DNA of 64,000 nucleotides from Puccinia triticina (GCF_026914185.1 NC_070559.1:8167501-8231500); one strand, 5' to 3'; numbered from the stretch's first letter, positions 10,986 to 22,650 are shown. The notes: a model not told the origin generated them from the letters alone. Program-made: numbers and translations.

Positions 10986-13231
10986 TTATGGGATCCGCCA
11001 GGAGTCGGGGCCGGTTTGACGGAGCTGGAGGCGGCGGAGGACGGCGACGACGGTTTCGCGATGGACGGCCTTCCAGAGCTCGTCGCGAGCGAGGCCTCTA
11101 AGGATCGCGTTAACGGAGACGGAGGTAGCTGTCGGGTCTGGGGGCGGGAGGGTGGTGGTGTTGATGATGTGGAGGATCTTGGGGCCGAGGCTGGCGAGGT
11201 TGGGGATGGCGAAGCGGCGCTCGTCGGTGGGCGAGATGATGATGGTGCCTTGGTTGACCAAGGCTTGGATGGCCCGGGTGACCAAGGCCTTGTTCGAGCC
11301 CAGCGTCTTCCGCGACAAGCGGTGTCTGTCGGCGTCGGTGAGGAAGACGCCTTGCTGCTGCCGCTGCTTCTTGGCCGGCCGCTCGCAGTCCGAGGCTTGG
11401 CGTTCTGGACCCTCCTGGGCCTGTTGCGCGACCAGCTTGGCCGTGAACTGGCCCATCTCGGCCCGCAGGCCCCCGTGCCGGTCGTCCTTCGGCCCCTCTT
11501 CCAGGAGATCGTCGATCGAGAAGTCGTCCAAGACTATCGCCTCTGATCGGTCGATCTTCCTCTTCAGCTCGTGGTAGCTGTAGGTGGTCTTGCTGGCGTC
11601 ATCGTCGTATCGGGACACGATGTAGTGGCTGACGTAGTTCAGATAATTCGAGAAGGTGAGCTGCTGGGGAGTTAGTCTTGAGACCGGCGGCAGCTTCAGC
11701 CGTCTCGTTTCTTTCTCTTTTTCGACTGGTTGCTTATGTGCATCGATTGCCGGCAGAAGAGCAAGGAGGAAAAGACAATCAGCGAATCAGGCAAGGAAAC
11801 GAATGGTTTACTAAAAAGACGAGGAGATCTACCTGGCTGGTGACAGCCGTTGAACTCTTGGGGAAGAAGTGGGTTGAATGCGAATGCCCGGGGCCGAGCG
11901 ATTTGACGCCCTCGGGCCAGACGTTAGATAGTCGGAAAGGTTGATTGTAGATATGCGTTCTGCAGTATTTCACATGTTGCCTGAACCGGATCTCCTCTTC
12001 ATCCTGATTGTCCTGCACGATGATGACCCGCTCGAGATCGAGGACTCGTTTGGTGTCCCGGAACAACGACTTGGGTCTGCCGACCAGTCGCAAGACGATC
12101 CCGATCTTCAACGCGGCGTATTTTGCGATGGTCTCTTCGGTGACTGCCTCTGCGACCGGGTTTTCGAGCTGTGGGGGTTCCAGCGCGTGGGTGGCAGTCG
12201 CTCTGGTCGTATGAGACTTGCGATCGGGCGAGGGCAGGCGCCGGTAAGGGTCGAGCCGGGGATCTGATCGGGGTTTGGGTGTGGGCGCCGGGCTGGATGA
12301 GCTGGCACTCTGGTCTGGACACTCTTCTTGCGCGCTGGCATCCCTGCTCTTCTGGGGGGGCTCCTTCTCGTGAGGGAGGCGGGAGTACTCCTGAGAGGTC
12401 GAATCGAAGGCTTTGTTAAGTTGGGCAATGTTGATTTGGCATTCCAGCACGGCGGTCCCATCGTCGACTATGAATGAAGGGGGAAAGAAGATAGTGGTTG
12501 TTTTAGTTCGACTAATGATAGAGCATAGCGGAGGCGAGGACGTCACTGTGGTAGGTGATGAATCTTTCCCTCCTATCGACTCCGACTAGCCAGCCCGAGA
12601 TGAGGAAAGTTTTGGCGGGCCATCCATGGCCGTACATCCAACAGGCGACCTTCTGGGACATGCCGGGGGCGGCGAGCGACTCGGGTTTGATTCTCCAGGT
12701 GTCTTTGGCATAGAGTGTCTCGAGCTTGTCGGGCGGCAGGCCTGGGATCTGGCGGGGTGGGATGATGAGCGACGAGCAGGTGGCCATGACGGTCGAGATC
12801 GGTCTGCACAGGTAGGCGTTGAGGAGCTTGATGTCAGAGGGTAGGAAGCGCGGCGGGGGGGTCGGGGGAGGGGGCTCTTCTTGGAGGAGAAGGGTGTGTT
12901 GGAGCAGGGAGCGTTCGACATGGGCTGCATCGGTTGTTGAGGATGACGAGGCGGGGCTGGGTTCGCCGGCAGGGGTGTGAGCTCGGTGTGGCTGAGGCGG
13001 CGTTCTGGGATGGGGCGAAGGAGGCTCGTGATCGGATCCGTCGGAGATGACGAAGAAGGCAGGTTGGCGTGTGGTGGGTGGCGTGCGCGTGCGGGAGGGC
13101 GGGGGCTGGGAGTAGACTGTTGGGATGGGGAAGAGCGGGGAGGAGGCTGGCTTGCGGGGCGGGGGGGAGGGCGTTGTGAGGTCGATGGTGATGTTCTCCC
13201 TTCGGAGGGGCTCGGGGCAAGGCGGAGGCAT
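10986..13231 (-). CDS. STN1: STN1-like telomere-capping protein (CST complex)
   Basis: Probable single-strand telomere-binding subunit of the CST complex. Three exons in phase: 13231-12547, 12467-11833 and 11663-10986, 665 residues. After a Pro/Ser-rich N-terminal region of roughly 150 residues comes an OB-fold: WPAKTFLISGWLVGVDRRERFITYH then, across intron 1, IDDGTAVLECQINIAQLN. Exon 2 continues with IGIVLRLVGRPKSLF and RQHVKYCRTHIYNQPF, matching the second half of the STN1 OB-fold. The C-terminal exon (TDADRHRLSRKTL, RRFAIPNLASLGPKIL) looks like the winged-helix region. The start at 13231 (MPPPCPEPLRREN) was chosen because upstream in-frame methionines run into the divergent gene. The region between OB-fold and winged helix is acidic and low in complexity. 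The family call rests on pattern recognition, not on a search. Confidence 0.75.
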
Positions 13232-13514
13232 GTGGAGGGGCTGGCTGCTGGGTGGGCGAGGGCAGCCCGGGCTAATAAGCAGAGCTAGACCCGGCGAGAC
13301 TCGGCCAGGCCGGTGTGGGTGTGGCGGCCCGGAAGTGGAGCTGGATGCCCCGGATCTGCGCCGGATACTTCGGCCAGGCGGCTGGGGAGTCCGGCCGAGG
13401 CGATTGCCGGGACGGGGGGGCGGCACGGCTGTGAATACCAGCAATCGGATCGCATGAGATTCACGGGACAGCAATAAGCTGGCCATCCGCCATCCATCCG
13501 CCCCCCAAGCCAGG
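13232..13514. promoter_or_regulatory. Divergent intergenic region
   Basis: 283 bp between the start codons of the STN1-like gene (minus) and the FMN-binding gene (plus), so both promoters must overlap or share this DNA. It is GC-rich and I see no clear TATA box. Confidence 0.45.
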
Positions 13515-14988
13515 ATGAGCCCCCACCCCCCCTTCAAGCAGCTCGAAGCAACCAGGCCCCACTTCGACTCGGCCCACATCTCAAGAGTCAGTAGCATCCC
13601 TTCCTCCGTGCGGATCAGTGCCTTAACTTGCCACTGCACTTCTCCTGCAGATCACCAAGACTCCCCAGCCCGACTGGCAGGTCGGCCAGGGCGCCAACAC
13701 CGCCCCGCTCCCAGATGCCCAGATCTACCAGCCGGGCGCACCGACGAGAACCTTCATTCCCTACCAGAACATCGCGCCCCCGGAGATGTACAAGCTGATG
13801 ATCAGCTCGGTAGTAAGCCCTGCAACCAGCCCCCTTCCAGCGGCCTGCTAAGTTGAACCCTGGCCCAGGTCCCCAGACCGATCGGCTTCTGCTCATCCCT
13901 CTCCGCCGACGGCCACCCGAATCTCGCCCCGTTCTCCTACTTCAATGCTGCCGGCTCCAACCCTCCTGTGGTGAGTGGCTTATAACGGAGCTCTGGGGGG
14001 GAGGGTCCGAGCACTGAGCACACACACACAATCGTTTGCGCAGCTCATGATCTCTTTCACGGCTACTCCGGCGGGCGAGGATAAAGACACGGCGGCCAAC
14101 ATCAGAGCCACCAAGCAATTCGTCATCGCCATCATCTCTGAGCCGTCAGTTCCCACTTCCTCTATTCGACGCTCACGACGATAAGAGTACTCATCCTCCG
14201 TGCAGGTTCATCGAAGCAGCAAACTACACTGCAATCGACTCTCCCTCCGAAGTCTCCGAATGGCTCCTCTCTGGACTGACCCCCGAGCCATCCGTCATTG
14301 TCAAGCCAGCCAGGGTCCAAGAAGCCGCGGTCAACATGGAATGCGAGTTAGGTATGTATCCATCCGGTATAATAGAGCCTTGAAAGTCACTTATGAAACT
14401 GATCGTCATCCCGATCGACACGCCTCAGAATATTTGCACGAGGTGGGAATTTGACTCTTTCCCCCATACGAAGAACCAGTTCGAATGACCCATATTGGAC
14501 CCATCCTTACATCTAGATGTTCGACCCGTCAGACCCCAAGAAACTAACCCAAGTAATCGTGCTTGGTAGAATCAAGGTAACCTCTTTCCATGGAAACAAT
14601 AAAAGGAGAGTGGAAATTGCAGCCTGATTGCCCCCTCCTACTCTCGTGAAATGATGACTACCATCCCGGCTTCCACAGGCCTGGCACATCAAGAAGGACG
14701 TCTTAGTCGATGATACACCGATGGTCGCCGTGGAAAAATTGATGCCTATTGGCCGTCTTGGGTGCGTTTGGTTCTGAATTAAAAGAAGAAGCCGTAGATG
14801 TGCACATAATCATTGAAGACTTGGATCCGTCCTTACTTTAAACAAATATGATCATCGTTCTTACAACGGCACCCAGAGGGATCTCCTATGCCCGTACGAT
14901 CGAACGCTTCGAATTGCCTCGACCAATCTGGAAAGATGAAAAGGAGAAAGACCAGGTCAAGAAAGTTTTAGCCCAGCAAGACAAGTAG
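13515..14988 (+). CDS. Flavin-reductase-like FMN-binding protein
   Basis: A flavoprotein of the flavin reductase-like, split-barrel FMN-binding family; the substrate is not predictable. Nine exons keep phase: 13515-13586, 13651-13812, 13869-13970, 14044-14144, 14206-14351, 14429-14442, 14517-14576, 14679-14761 and 14877-14988, 283 residues. Family blocks: MYKLMISSVVPRPIGFCSSLSADG, NLAPFSYFNAAGSNPPV, LMISFTATP, KDTAANIRATKQFVIAIISE, NYTAIDSPSEVSEW, VQEAAVNMECEL, VIVLGRIK and the C-terminal LMPIGRLGGISYARTIERFELPRP. Exon 6 is only 14 nt (EYLHE) and is needed to keep the frame. GTAAGC at 13813 was preferred as the exon 2 donor because it yields the typical VVPRP junction. The gene ends in a charged tail. 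No break is seen. Confidence 0.85.
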
Positions 14989-15682
14989 CCTGATCCAATC
15001 CTTGTTTACAAATGTATTCCATCCCAAAAAAAAAAAACACTGTAAATTGAAAGCTAAGTCAAGTATAATATAAACACTAGAATCTATATATTAGTGCTAT
15101 TCTCATCGAAAATAACTGCTCATGGCCAGGATGAAATGGATGAGGAAGTGAGATGTTTTTGGGCAAGGAATCCAGGAAAATTGGAGGTACATACTCAATA
15201 TTGCATGTTCCATGCATTTCGGACGACCAGATGTCTGCCGACCCGTTCGCACCAGATTTGTTGAACGGGCAGTGTCTGGCTGCCCGGCATGAGTCATTCA
15301 TCCCGGGCATGTCTTTCATTCCGGCGGCGGCCAGGTAGTTTTTGCTTATGTTTCACTTTTGGTTATTTCTTTCCAACGCCAATGCGTTCAGATTTGCCTC
15401 TGTGTAGCGACAGACCCACTCTGCGTAAGCTATAGGGTTTTCTTTGCAAGTTGAGGTGATAATCCCAAGGCCGGCCGAGCCTTGGTGAGCTGATTCACCC
15501 AGGGTGGTCGTCAGATTATGACGTCATACGGTCATCAGCCCCATCGATCGGCGACATATATCTTTTCCCCAGCTGGCTGGGGCACTTCCCGTTATTCAAG
15601 CCGGCACTAAAGCTATCATCTGCACAAGTCAACAAACCCGTTCAACTTTTGACAGGCCTCAAGACTGCTTATCCACATCAAG
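14989..15682. other. Intergenic; possible minus-strand gene not resolved
   Basis: Two minus-strand frames look protein-like: one at about 15350-15480 (NPIAYAEWVCRYTEANL) and one at 15077-15319 (PGMNDSCRAARHCPFNKSG). They may be exons of a cysteine-containing protein, but no consistent start or donor was found so no gene is called. Confidence 0.3.
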
Positions 15683-17930
15683 ATGGCGTCCTCGTCTCGA
15701 CTCCTGTCTCGGACTGAGAACTTGCTCGGAAGTCGGCTCGCGCTCGCGGTGGGTGGTCTGCTCGCGGGTGGAGCTCTGTATGTGAGTTCGACGCGGGTGG
15801 CGCCGGCCAACAACTCGACCCGATCCGAGCCCCTGCCGGACGATCTCGAGCACTCAATCATCCGGGAGAAGCCGCGAGCGCTCCGCCACCTTCTAGCTGC
15901 GTTCGGCCCGGATGGTAGCAATGCACCGGGCACTGCCGCCGGCGTCATGGTCGCCTCGCCCTCCCGTCCAGGCTCGTATCGGGATAAGGAAACCGAGAAT
16001 GAGGACTACTTTTTCCATTGGACCCGGGACGCCAACCTGTGCTTGCGAGTGGTGATACGGAAACTGGCAGAGGCCGAGTCTGGCCTCGACCTCCAACCCG
16101 GCTCGGCAATCAATTCCCAAGAAGCTCCAGCATCTCTGAAACGCGCATTGGAGGCGATCGTCCAAGAATCGGTGGTTTTTAATGGCCAACTACAGCAAGT
16201 CATCAACCTCTCAGGCGGCCCTTTGGATGGCGGCTTGGGGGAACCCAAGTTTTTGGTCGATGGCTCTCGGTTTGATGGTGCTTGGAGAAGACCGCAAAAT
16301 GTTAGCACGACTGACTATCTCTTAAACGTTTCCCATAGCGAACGGCTCATGACTCGTTTCGATATGTACTCTTATTCATTCGGCTTGGAAAATGAATAGG
16401 ACGGACCGGCCATCCGGGCAAGCGCGATGATTCAATATGCCCAACACCTCATCAGCCGACGACCCAACCTCGACCAGGTCTTCGATTACATAGCTGCTCA
16501 CTTATACCACAAGGACAATCCCAAACTTCAAATACAATTAGACATTGATCATGTCTGTCGAACCTGGAGTGAACCAAGCGTTAGTGACTCAAACATGAGC
16601 TCCCTGCCTTCGTTTACTCTCTTAGCTGATCAAGCTTCCATCTCTTGCGATCCCCTACAATAATCACAAGATAGTCTGATTTATGGGAGGAAGTCGAAGT
16701 AAACCAGGGTGGACACTTTTATACACTCATGGTCCAAAGAAAAGCGGTCCAAGACTTTCTGGATTTCATCCGATCTTTACCGTCTGAGAAACAGCCTGAT
16801 GATCAGGAACACTATTCCTCCACGTTAGCCAAAATGGACGAGCGGCTGGAGCTTTTCTGGAACCCAGCAGGATTACCGGCCAGGGAGGGTGGTAATCCCG
16901 ACATCCCAACCAACTCATTCCTACCGTTCTCCATGAAGCCTCACATTTTGCCCACGTTGGATCGAGTGGATGGACAGCCCAAGCCATCACAAGTCGACAC
17001 AGCCGTCTTACTGGCTGTCAATCATACCGCTGGTTCCAATCAGCCTACTAATTGGCTACCCAGCTCCGACCGCGTCCTTGCAACACTCGACCGTCTCGTG
17101 GAAGTCTTCGAACAGCTTTATCCTATCAACCACTCTAAAAGCGGCGCTGGAATCGCAATCGGACGCTATCCAGTTGAGTCAAACCCACCAGAGATGTATC
17201 CACTTTCGTGCTCACAACTTGGATCTCTTACTTATTTTATATCACAATGTCTGGTTTTTAAGGAAGATGAATACGATGGAGTGAAGTCGAGTTCTGTTGG
17301 GCACCCCTGGTTTCTCTGCACGCATGCGGTTGCAGAGACGACGTATCTAGCCATCAACGATTTCCGAAAGGCGGTCTCGATCCCAGTCACCCCATTCAAC
17401 CTGGCCTTCTTCCGCCGTTTCTTACCTGAGCTGACCAGCGAGTCTGTTGACCATACGCCGCTCACGATCGATCGCGGGACGGATGAGTTCACGCGGCTCT
17501 TGAGTCGCATGTCTCTGTGGGCCGACCGGTTTCTGACCGACGTTACCTTCAAATACTTTGACCCCCATGAGGGCTGGATGAGCGAACAAATCGACCGCGA
17601 AACTGGACAGATGCGCGGTACGTCGGGTCTCTGTCTCGCCCATCTTTCCATCAGCCATCTTCAGTCTTCTATGTAGCTACTTTCAGACAACACGAGAGCC
17701 CTGCTTCAAAACCTTTGATTCCTTGTTGTCTGGCCATTCAAAGTAATCCACGGGGGAGAAAATTACTGAGACTGGTCTTCCTTTCCCGGGGGTTCTTTTT
17801 TTGTAGGAGCTCGTGAACTGACTTGGAGTTATGCATCCTTGTTATCTGCCTTGGATGCCAGGGAAGGTAAAGTATAACCCAATCATCCTTAATAGACATA
17901 ACAGTAGTATCACCAGCATTAGTAGTTTGA
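15683..17930 (+). CDS. Glucoamylase-type glycoside hydrolase (GH15)
   Basis: A glucan 1,4-alpha-glucosidase that releases glucose from non-reducing ends of alpha-glucans. Exons: 15683-16300, 16400-16579, 16675-17617, 17817-17876 and a short last exon ending at TGA 17928-17930, whose acceptor is ambiguous. About 605 residues. Motifs: YFFHWTRDANLCLRV (subsite tryptophan region), FDGAWRRPQ then DGPAIRASAMIQYA across intron 1, SDLWEEV (general acid Glu), NHTAGSNQPTN, EGWMSEQIDR (general base Glu) and GARELTWSYASLLSALDAREG. Both catalytic carboxylates are present. A hydrophobic N-terminal segment (LALAVGGLLAGGALYV) suggests a signal anchor. There is no starch-binding domain: the protein stops soon after the catalytic barrel. 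Family assignment is firm; the last exon is tentative. Confidence 0.88.
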
Positions 17931-18827
17931 CAACTAACAAGAAGAGGCCTCCTTCCTGACAATCAACAATGGGCTGCTGCAGTATACTATTTGAAGCATA
18001 GCAGAGAAGCTTTAGTGTAGCTTTGTTTTCTTCACTGATACTAAAAAAAACTGTTGGAGGAGAAAAAAACCTGAACTGTTAATGTACACCAGGGGAGATA
18101 TGTTCCCACTCCCCAGGGAGTGCCAGAGCTGAATTTGATGTGAGTTTTGGTCAGATGTGAGCCTGATGTGCATCAGTAACTCATCCCTAAATGAATTGAA
18201 GAGGATGCAGAAGTGAGTCAAAAGTCAGTCAGAATTGATTTGGGAGTCAACACAATGTTGCGTAGAATTCTTTTGTTTTCTAGGTACAACTAGAGGAAAA
18301 AATATGATGAAATGATCTTTCACCCAAGTCCAACTCATCAATTGCTCCTGTTTGATGATGTCGAAGGATAGGAAAGCAAAATTGCCATTCTTGAATGTAA
18401 TTCCTGTAAAAAAAAAGAGTTTCTTGTAATTCACATTATATGCCCTCATGTACAAAATTAAAGTAAAAGTCAACTTGGTATTATTGGGTTTAGAATTTTG
18501 GAATGTGGTAATGTTGCAGTAAAATTAGTGAAACCCATTTTCTTGGAAATGCTGTAATTAATTTGAATTTGGCTAAAAAAAATGGTGATAAACTATTGTA
18601 TTGGGGTGAAAGTCTGAGGTAAGTCAAGGTTGGATTGCAGTGCCACCCCAGTTTGGCCACATATCCTGGCCTCTTCACAAAAAATAAAATTCCTTGAGAA
18701 TTTTTCAATTTACCATCCTGGAATGACAGTCCTGTCCTCTATTGATTACATAAGGAATGGTTGGGTTTAAAGAAAAAAAAAAAAAGTCATGTTGGACTAA
18801 AATTGGCATGTAATAGAGATGAACATT
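17931..18827. other. AT-rich intergenic with one element terminus
   Basis: No supported gene. 18087-18140 resembles the terminus of the 3869-6341 element: CACCAGGGGAG, then a mutated palindrome (CACTCCCCAGGGAGTG), then CCAGAGCTGAATTTG, in the same orientation as the 3869 end. Confidence 0.55.
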
Positions 18828-19012
18828 CGGTACCTGTTGGGGGGTACCATGCACCCGCGCAGAGGTGCCGGGTGCGGTACTAGGTGCTTTGTTTTGGCTG
18901 GAAAGCGGTGCGGTACCCAGGTACCGCCCACAAGTACCTCCCACCCCCCGGGGGATCAAGGGTCAAAACCTGGTAAATCTAGTTTGGCGGGGCGGGGGAG
19001 GTCTCCCAGCAA

Positions 19013-19470
19013 CAAGGCTGAAACGCTACGCTGCACTAAAAAAAGCGGTCTTTTACCGCAGCGCAGCGGGGAACCGCTGCGCGGTCAGCCCAAAAAGTGG
19101 TAGCGCAAAAGTGGTAGCGCAGTGTCAGTCCCGCTGCGCTACCGCTGCAAATAGTGGGGCCCCGCTTTTTCCCCAACTCAGAAAGCGGTAGCGCAGCGGG
19201 CGGGACTGCTCCGTTCAGTGCCGCGCAGCGCCCACCAAAACAGCTGCGCTCTGCTTTTTTGGCTGGCAGCGGGGGAGCGCTACGCGGCCAGCTCAAAAAG
19301 CGGTAGCGCAGCGATGGTTCCGCTGCGCTACCGCTGAAAGTAGCGGGTCCCCGCTTCTTGCCAGACCCAAAAAGCGGTAGCGCAGCGGGGGGGCCGCTAC
19401 TTTCAGCGCAGCGCAGCGGCCACCAAAACCGCTGCGCTGCGCTTTTTGAAGCGCAGTGCTTTCACCCTTG
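19013..19470. mobile_element. 458-bp GC-rich MITE, copy 2
   Basis: Same element as 2529-2986, same length and orientation. It is flanked by a different 7-bp duplication, CCAGCAA, at 19006-19012 and 19471-19477, which shows independent insertion. Predicted frames inside are repeat artefacts. Confidence 0.78.
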
Positions 19471-19472
19471 CC

Positions 19473-19600
19473 AGCAAGCTGGACAGATTCAGCTTGCTGG
19501 GAGGATTCCTCTCGGCGAGCTGGATACACATGTATCCAGCTTGGCGAGGGGACTCCTCTCCAGCTCACCGGGTGGACCTCCCTTGCCGAGGCTCGCCGCT
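19473..19600. repeat. Short palindromic array (AGCTGG type)
   Basis: Units such as CCAGCAAGCTGG...CAGCTTGCTGGGAGGA and GCGAGCTGGATACACATGTATCCAGC, followed by GGGGACTCCTC. These are the same words as the larger array at 52866-53340. Confidence 0.6.
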
Positions 19601-19726
19601 GAAGGGGGTACCTGGGGTACCTGCAAAAAGTACCCCCGGTACCCTCCAAGCGGTGCCGGGTGCGGTGTGAGGTGTTGATTTTGGAAAAAAAAAACAAGCA
19701 GGTACCCGGGTGCCAACAGGTACCTG

Positions 19727-20535
19727 AGTCTTGATTGCTCATCTTTAGCATGTAAAAAATCCTACACATAAATTTTTTGAAAAATTCAAAATCCTTCTTG
19801 ATGGGGATGAAGACCCCCATCTTGGGCACACTGTTGAGGTGTAGGGTTTTGTGTTTCTTTCCTTTTCTCTTTTTCTGCTTCCAACCTGTCATCTCTCTTT
19901 CACATTCTGTGACATGTATGTAGTGTAGTCACCTGAGCAGCAGACTCGTGGAAGGCTCTCTTCCTCATCCTTCCACAAACTCACCGCATCTGTGTTCTGC
20001 TGTTCAGGTGAGCTTTTTCTTTTCTCTCTTTGTTCTTCTTTCTTTGTTCCTTCCTCTCTTCTGTTTTGTTTCTGAAATGAATCATCCTTCCACGAACTCA
20101 CCGCATCTGTGTTCTGCTGTTCAGAGGATGATTCATCTCATCAGGTTATGAGTCCCACTGCGCTACAGCTCTAGCACGTAAAATAACAGAATCTTGGTTC
20201 GTTACTCTCTTGAAGGATCAACTTAATCGCTCCATTTCTATAAATGTCGACTGGCGATCCATTCCAGCTAGAGTTTCTCCGCTGGTACTTGTCACGAGGT
20301 GCCGCGCTGTCAACGCTGTAGCCCTCCGTGACAAGTGTGGGAAGAGAGGTAAGCAGGGTGGTGGTTCCCTGCTCAGCCTCGACCAGAGGAAAACTAGGTG
20401 GATTTAGGTGTCTTTACAGATGGAGTTGGGTTTCAGGTGAAAGCCCAAAACTCAGGTTTTTGAAGGGAGCCTGAGCCTTGCGTGAACACCCAAAACTCCA
20501 TTCACAAAGCTGTAAAGACGCAAAGCCACAAAGGA
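19727..20535. other. Intergenic with a 43-bp duplication
   Basis: A 43-bp segment starting TCATCCTTCCAC and ending TGCTGTTCAG occurs at 19965-20007 and 20082-20124 with one change. A plus-strand frame at 20165-20400 (WRSIPARVSPLVLVTRCRAVNAV) faintly resembles the end of Tc1/mariner transposases but is too short to call. Confidence 0.45.
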
Positions 20536-21762
20536 CTACAAATTCCACTCCTCCTGGTCTTTCCCCAAAGACAACAACAACGCATTAGTCCGGGCCAAGT
20601 CGGTGCGGGAATAACTTCGGATATACAATTTGTAGCAGGCCGAAACCCATCTACCTAAACAACAGACATCTTCCTTATTCATTCCCAAAGCATGTCTGAA
20701 GGATGCGCCTCCAACCCTAAAACTATGTCCCGAGATTCCACGGTATTCGTCACCGGAGAAAACAACCTTCAGTTTCGCCAGGACCGCCCGTCTTGTCAGG
20801 TGTTTCCTCACCCCCGAGTCCATGTAGCCGAACAAAGATGTTTGGATGCTACCCGTCTCTTGGAGTCTGCGGGTGACCGCCGCGACCGGGCGCTATGGCA
20901 TCACAGTGCTCTTTATGTGCTAAGAGCCTGGATGCAAATAACTCCATACCATAGACATCCCTGAGTGCGATGTAGAAAGCTCTGTGGTTGCTGTTTCACT
21001 GCGACTCCGTTTGAGACCATTCCGAAGGATAAGGAAGACCTTTGTATGATTTATTGTTGTTGCTCCCCTTCGAGTGCTTTCCATTGATATAAGCGAGGAT
21101 AGCCTTTCTCTTCCAAGCTATTTACATTAGAAAGAATGACAAGTCTCAGCCTTGATCAAGACGATACCCAAAAGGTATTTTCCCCAAGAAAAAACTGGAC
21201 ATCCCGACAAAGACCCAAAGAAAAAAGGAGCGGAAATAAACTTACCAAGGTCGAAAATGGTTAATGGGATTGGCGCCCTAAGGGCCCTTATATTTTCTTC
21301 GAAATATGGTGTGAAACCCACATCTTGGTGAGTGGAGACTGCTCCGACTGCGTGGACCAATCCATGCTCTTTTTCAGTGTTGACCAAGCTAGATATCATC
21401 CTAGAATCCACGGTCACCAAAACAGGTGTCGCAGATGCTGATCTCACTGGCTGTGGTCTTTCGACACGTTGCTTGTCCATACCCGACCAGATGGACATCA
21501 AATGCTTGGTCAGAATAACATTGCCGGAGGCTTGGCACTCTTGTATCTTCCCCCAGATATGGGCACGCTCTGCGGGGACATCAATGCTCGTGACTTTCGC
21601 GGGCGGAACGTGGGTAGAAGTTAAGATATCTGCAACTTGTTCTTTGTCCAGGGTTGGCACGGCTATTATGGAGGAGACGTCCGGTGCATTTGAGGGATTT
21701 GCCGCTTCGACGGTAGATTTTTGAGAAACTATTTGCGCAAAACAACTTAAATCAATACCCAT
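20536..21762 (-). pseudogene. Tyrosine-recombinase transposon remnant
   Basis: The open segment 20835-20536 contains YRGISGHSFRVGGASFRHALG, then LGRWVSACYKLYIRSYS. This is the HxxR...W...Y end of the tyrosine recombinase catalytic domain as found in Crypton/DIRS-like elements of fungi. Segment 21762-21127 (AERAHIWGKIQECQASGNVILTKHLM) is upstream on the same strand and may be another part of the same element, followed by 22008-21787. The N-terminal half of the recombinase, with its first catalytic Arg, is not intact and the parts are in different frames, so the unit is decayed. No terminal repeats were located. Which tyrosine-recombinase class it belongs to cannot be decided here. Confidence 0.5.
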
Positions 21763-22239
21763 CCGAAATAGATCTGAGTATAAACCTCAAAGATATGGAT
21801 TGTAATGAATACCTAACGGCGTTAAGTCCTCTCCCTCTTCAGGGGACAAAAATTCTTCATCGCCACCCCCTACGCCGTTTCTGACTAAAGTAGCATCGGT
21901 GTGCACCCCGGGGGCAGCTTCATCTCGTCGAGCCGCTTCATTTCTTTTCGATGCTAGCGCTCGCGTGGTTAAACCTTTCTCAACCATCTCTAATCTATAA
22001 GATCCCAAAATCCAAAGTCAACAAAGCAACGATGCCTCGAGACCCTCTGAGGAGACATCCGCGACAGCATACCGATTCACCAAGATGTGTAGAGCAGGAG
22101 CTTGAACTAGCTGAGTTTGATGACACGAGTCGCGAAACCGATAAGATTCGTCGCTGGGATGATAAAATAGGATAAGAAACTGTAAAGAACAGGACGTCAA
22201 ATATCAGAAACGAAACCACTGGGAATCAGCGTTTATGAG

Positions 22240-22650
22240 GTGCGCTGAGACAACCAACCGTTATCTGTTCTAAATCTGACTGCAGGCGTACAGAGACGAC
22301 CTGGTGTATGATAAAAATTGAAGAGCGTGGAGATGTTCGAAGTTTGACCGTGGGCGTACAGAGACAACCTGGTGTATGATAAAAATTTGAAGAGTGTGGG
22401 GAGGGGTTCAAAGACCGCTGACCGCAAAGGTCTGGATGTAACGAGTTATAGTTTTTTTAAAGTGCTCAGTTAAAATGCTCAGTTCAAAGACTGCTTCTGA
22501 AGAAAATGAGAATGGGCTAAGAACGTAATGATGAGGTGTGTGAAAACGACTTCTTCGTAGAATGGCAGGTGAAAAACGACTTGTTTGTAGAATTGCAGAG
22601 GCAGAGATGAAAACGACTTGTTTGTAGAATGGCAGAGAAGTCTAACTATC
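22240..22650. repeat. Local direct repeats
   Basis: A unit of about 60-70 bp containing GGCGTACAGAGACRACCTGG and TGTATGATAAAAATT is duplicated at about 22284-22325 and 22348-22390. Downstream, three copies of AAAACGACTTSTTYGTAGAAT occur between 22540 and 22635. Confidence 0.6.

Larger units (their letters stand above)
18828..19726. mobile_element. GGTACC-rich inverted-repeat element with nested MITE
   Basis: The left end CGGTACCTGTTGG (18828) and right end CCAACAGGTACCTG (19713) are inverted. Both ~100-bp flanks are studded with GGTACC and GGTGCCGGGTGCGGT. Between them lie the second 458-bp MITE and a short palindromic array (19473-19600). No coding capacity. Confidence 0.55.

Noticed and set aside
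10914..11577. Plus-strand open frames opposite STN1
   Set aside because: Shadows of the GC-rich minus-strand coding exon; the minus frame has family blocks and consistent splice phases.
15077..15480. Small cysteine-containing gene on the minus strand
   Set aside because: Two protein-like pieces were seen, but no start, donor or joined frame could be defended.
16301..16399. In-frame stop in the GH15 gene as a truncation
   Set aside because: The stretch is an intron (GTTAGC...AATAG): removing it joins WRRPQ to DGPAIRA as expected for the family.
20165..20400. Tc1/mariner transposase end
   Set aside because: Only a short, weak resemblance (WRSIPARV...RCRAV) with no catalytic block.
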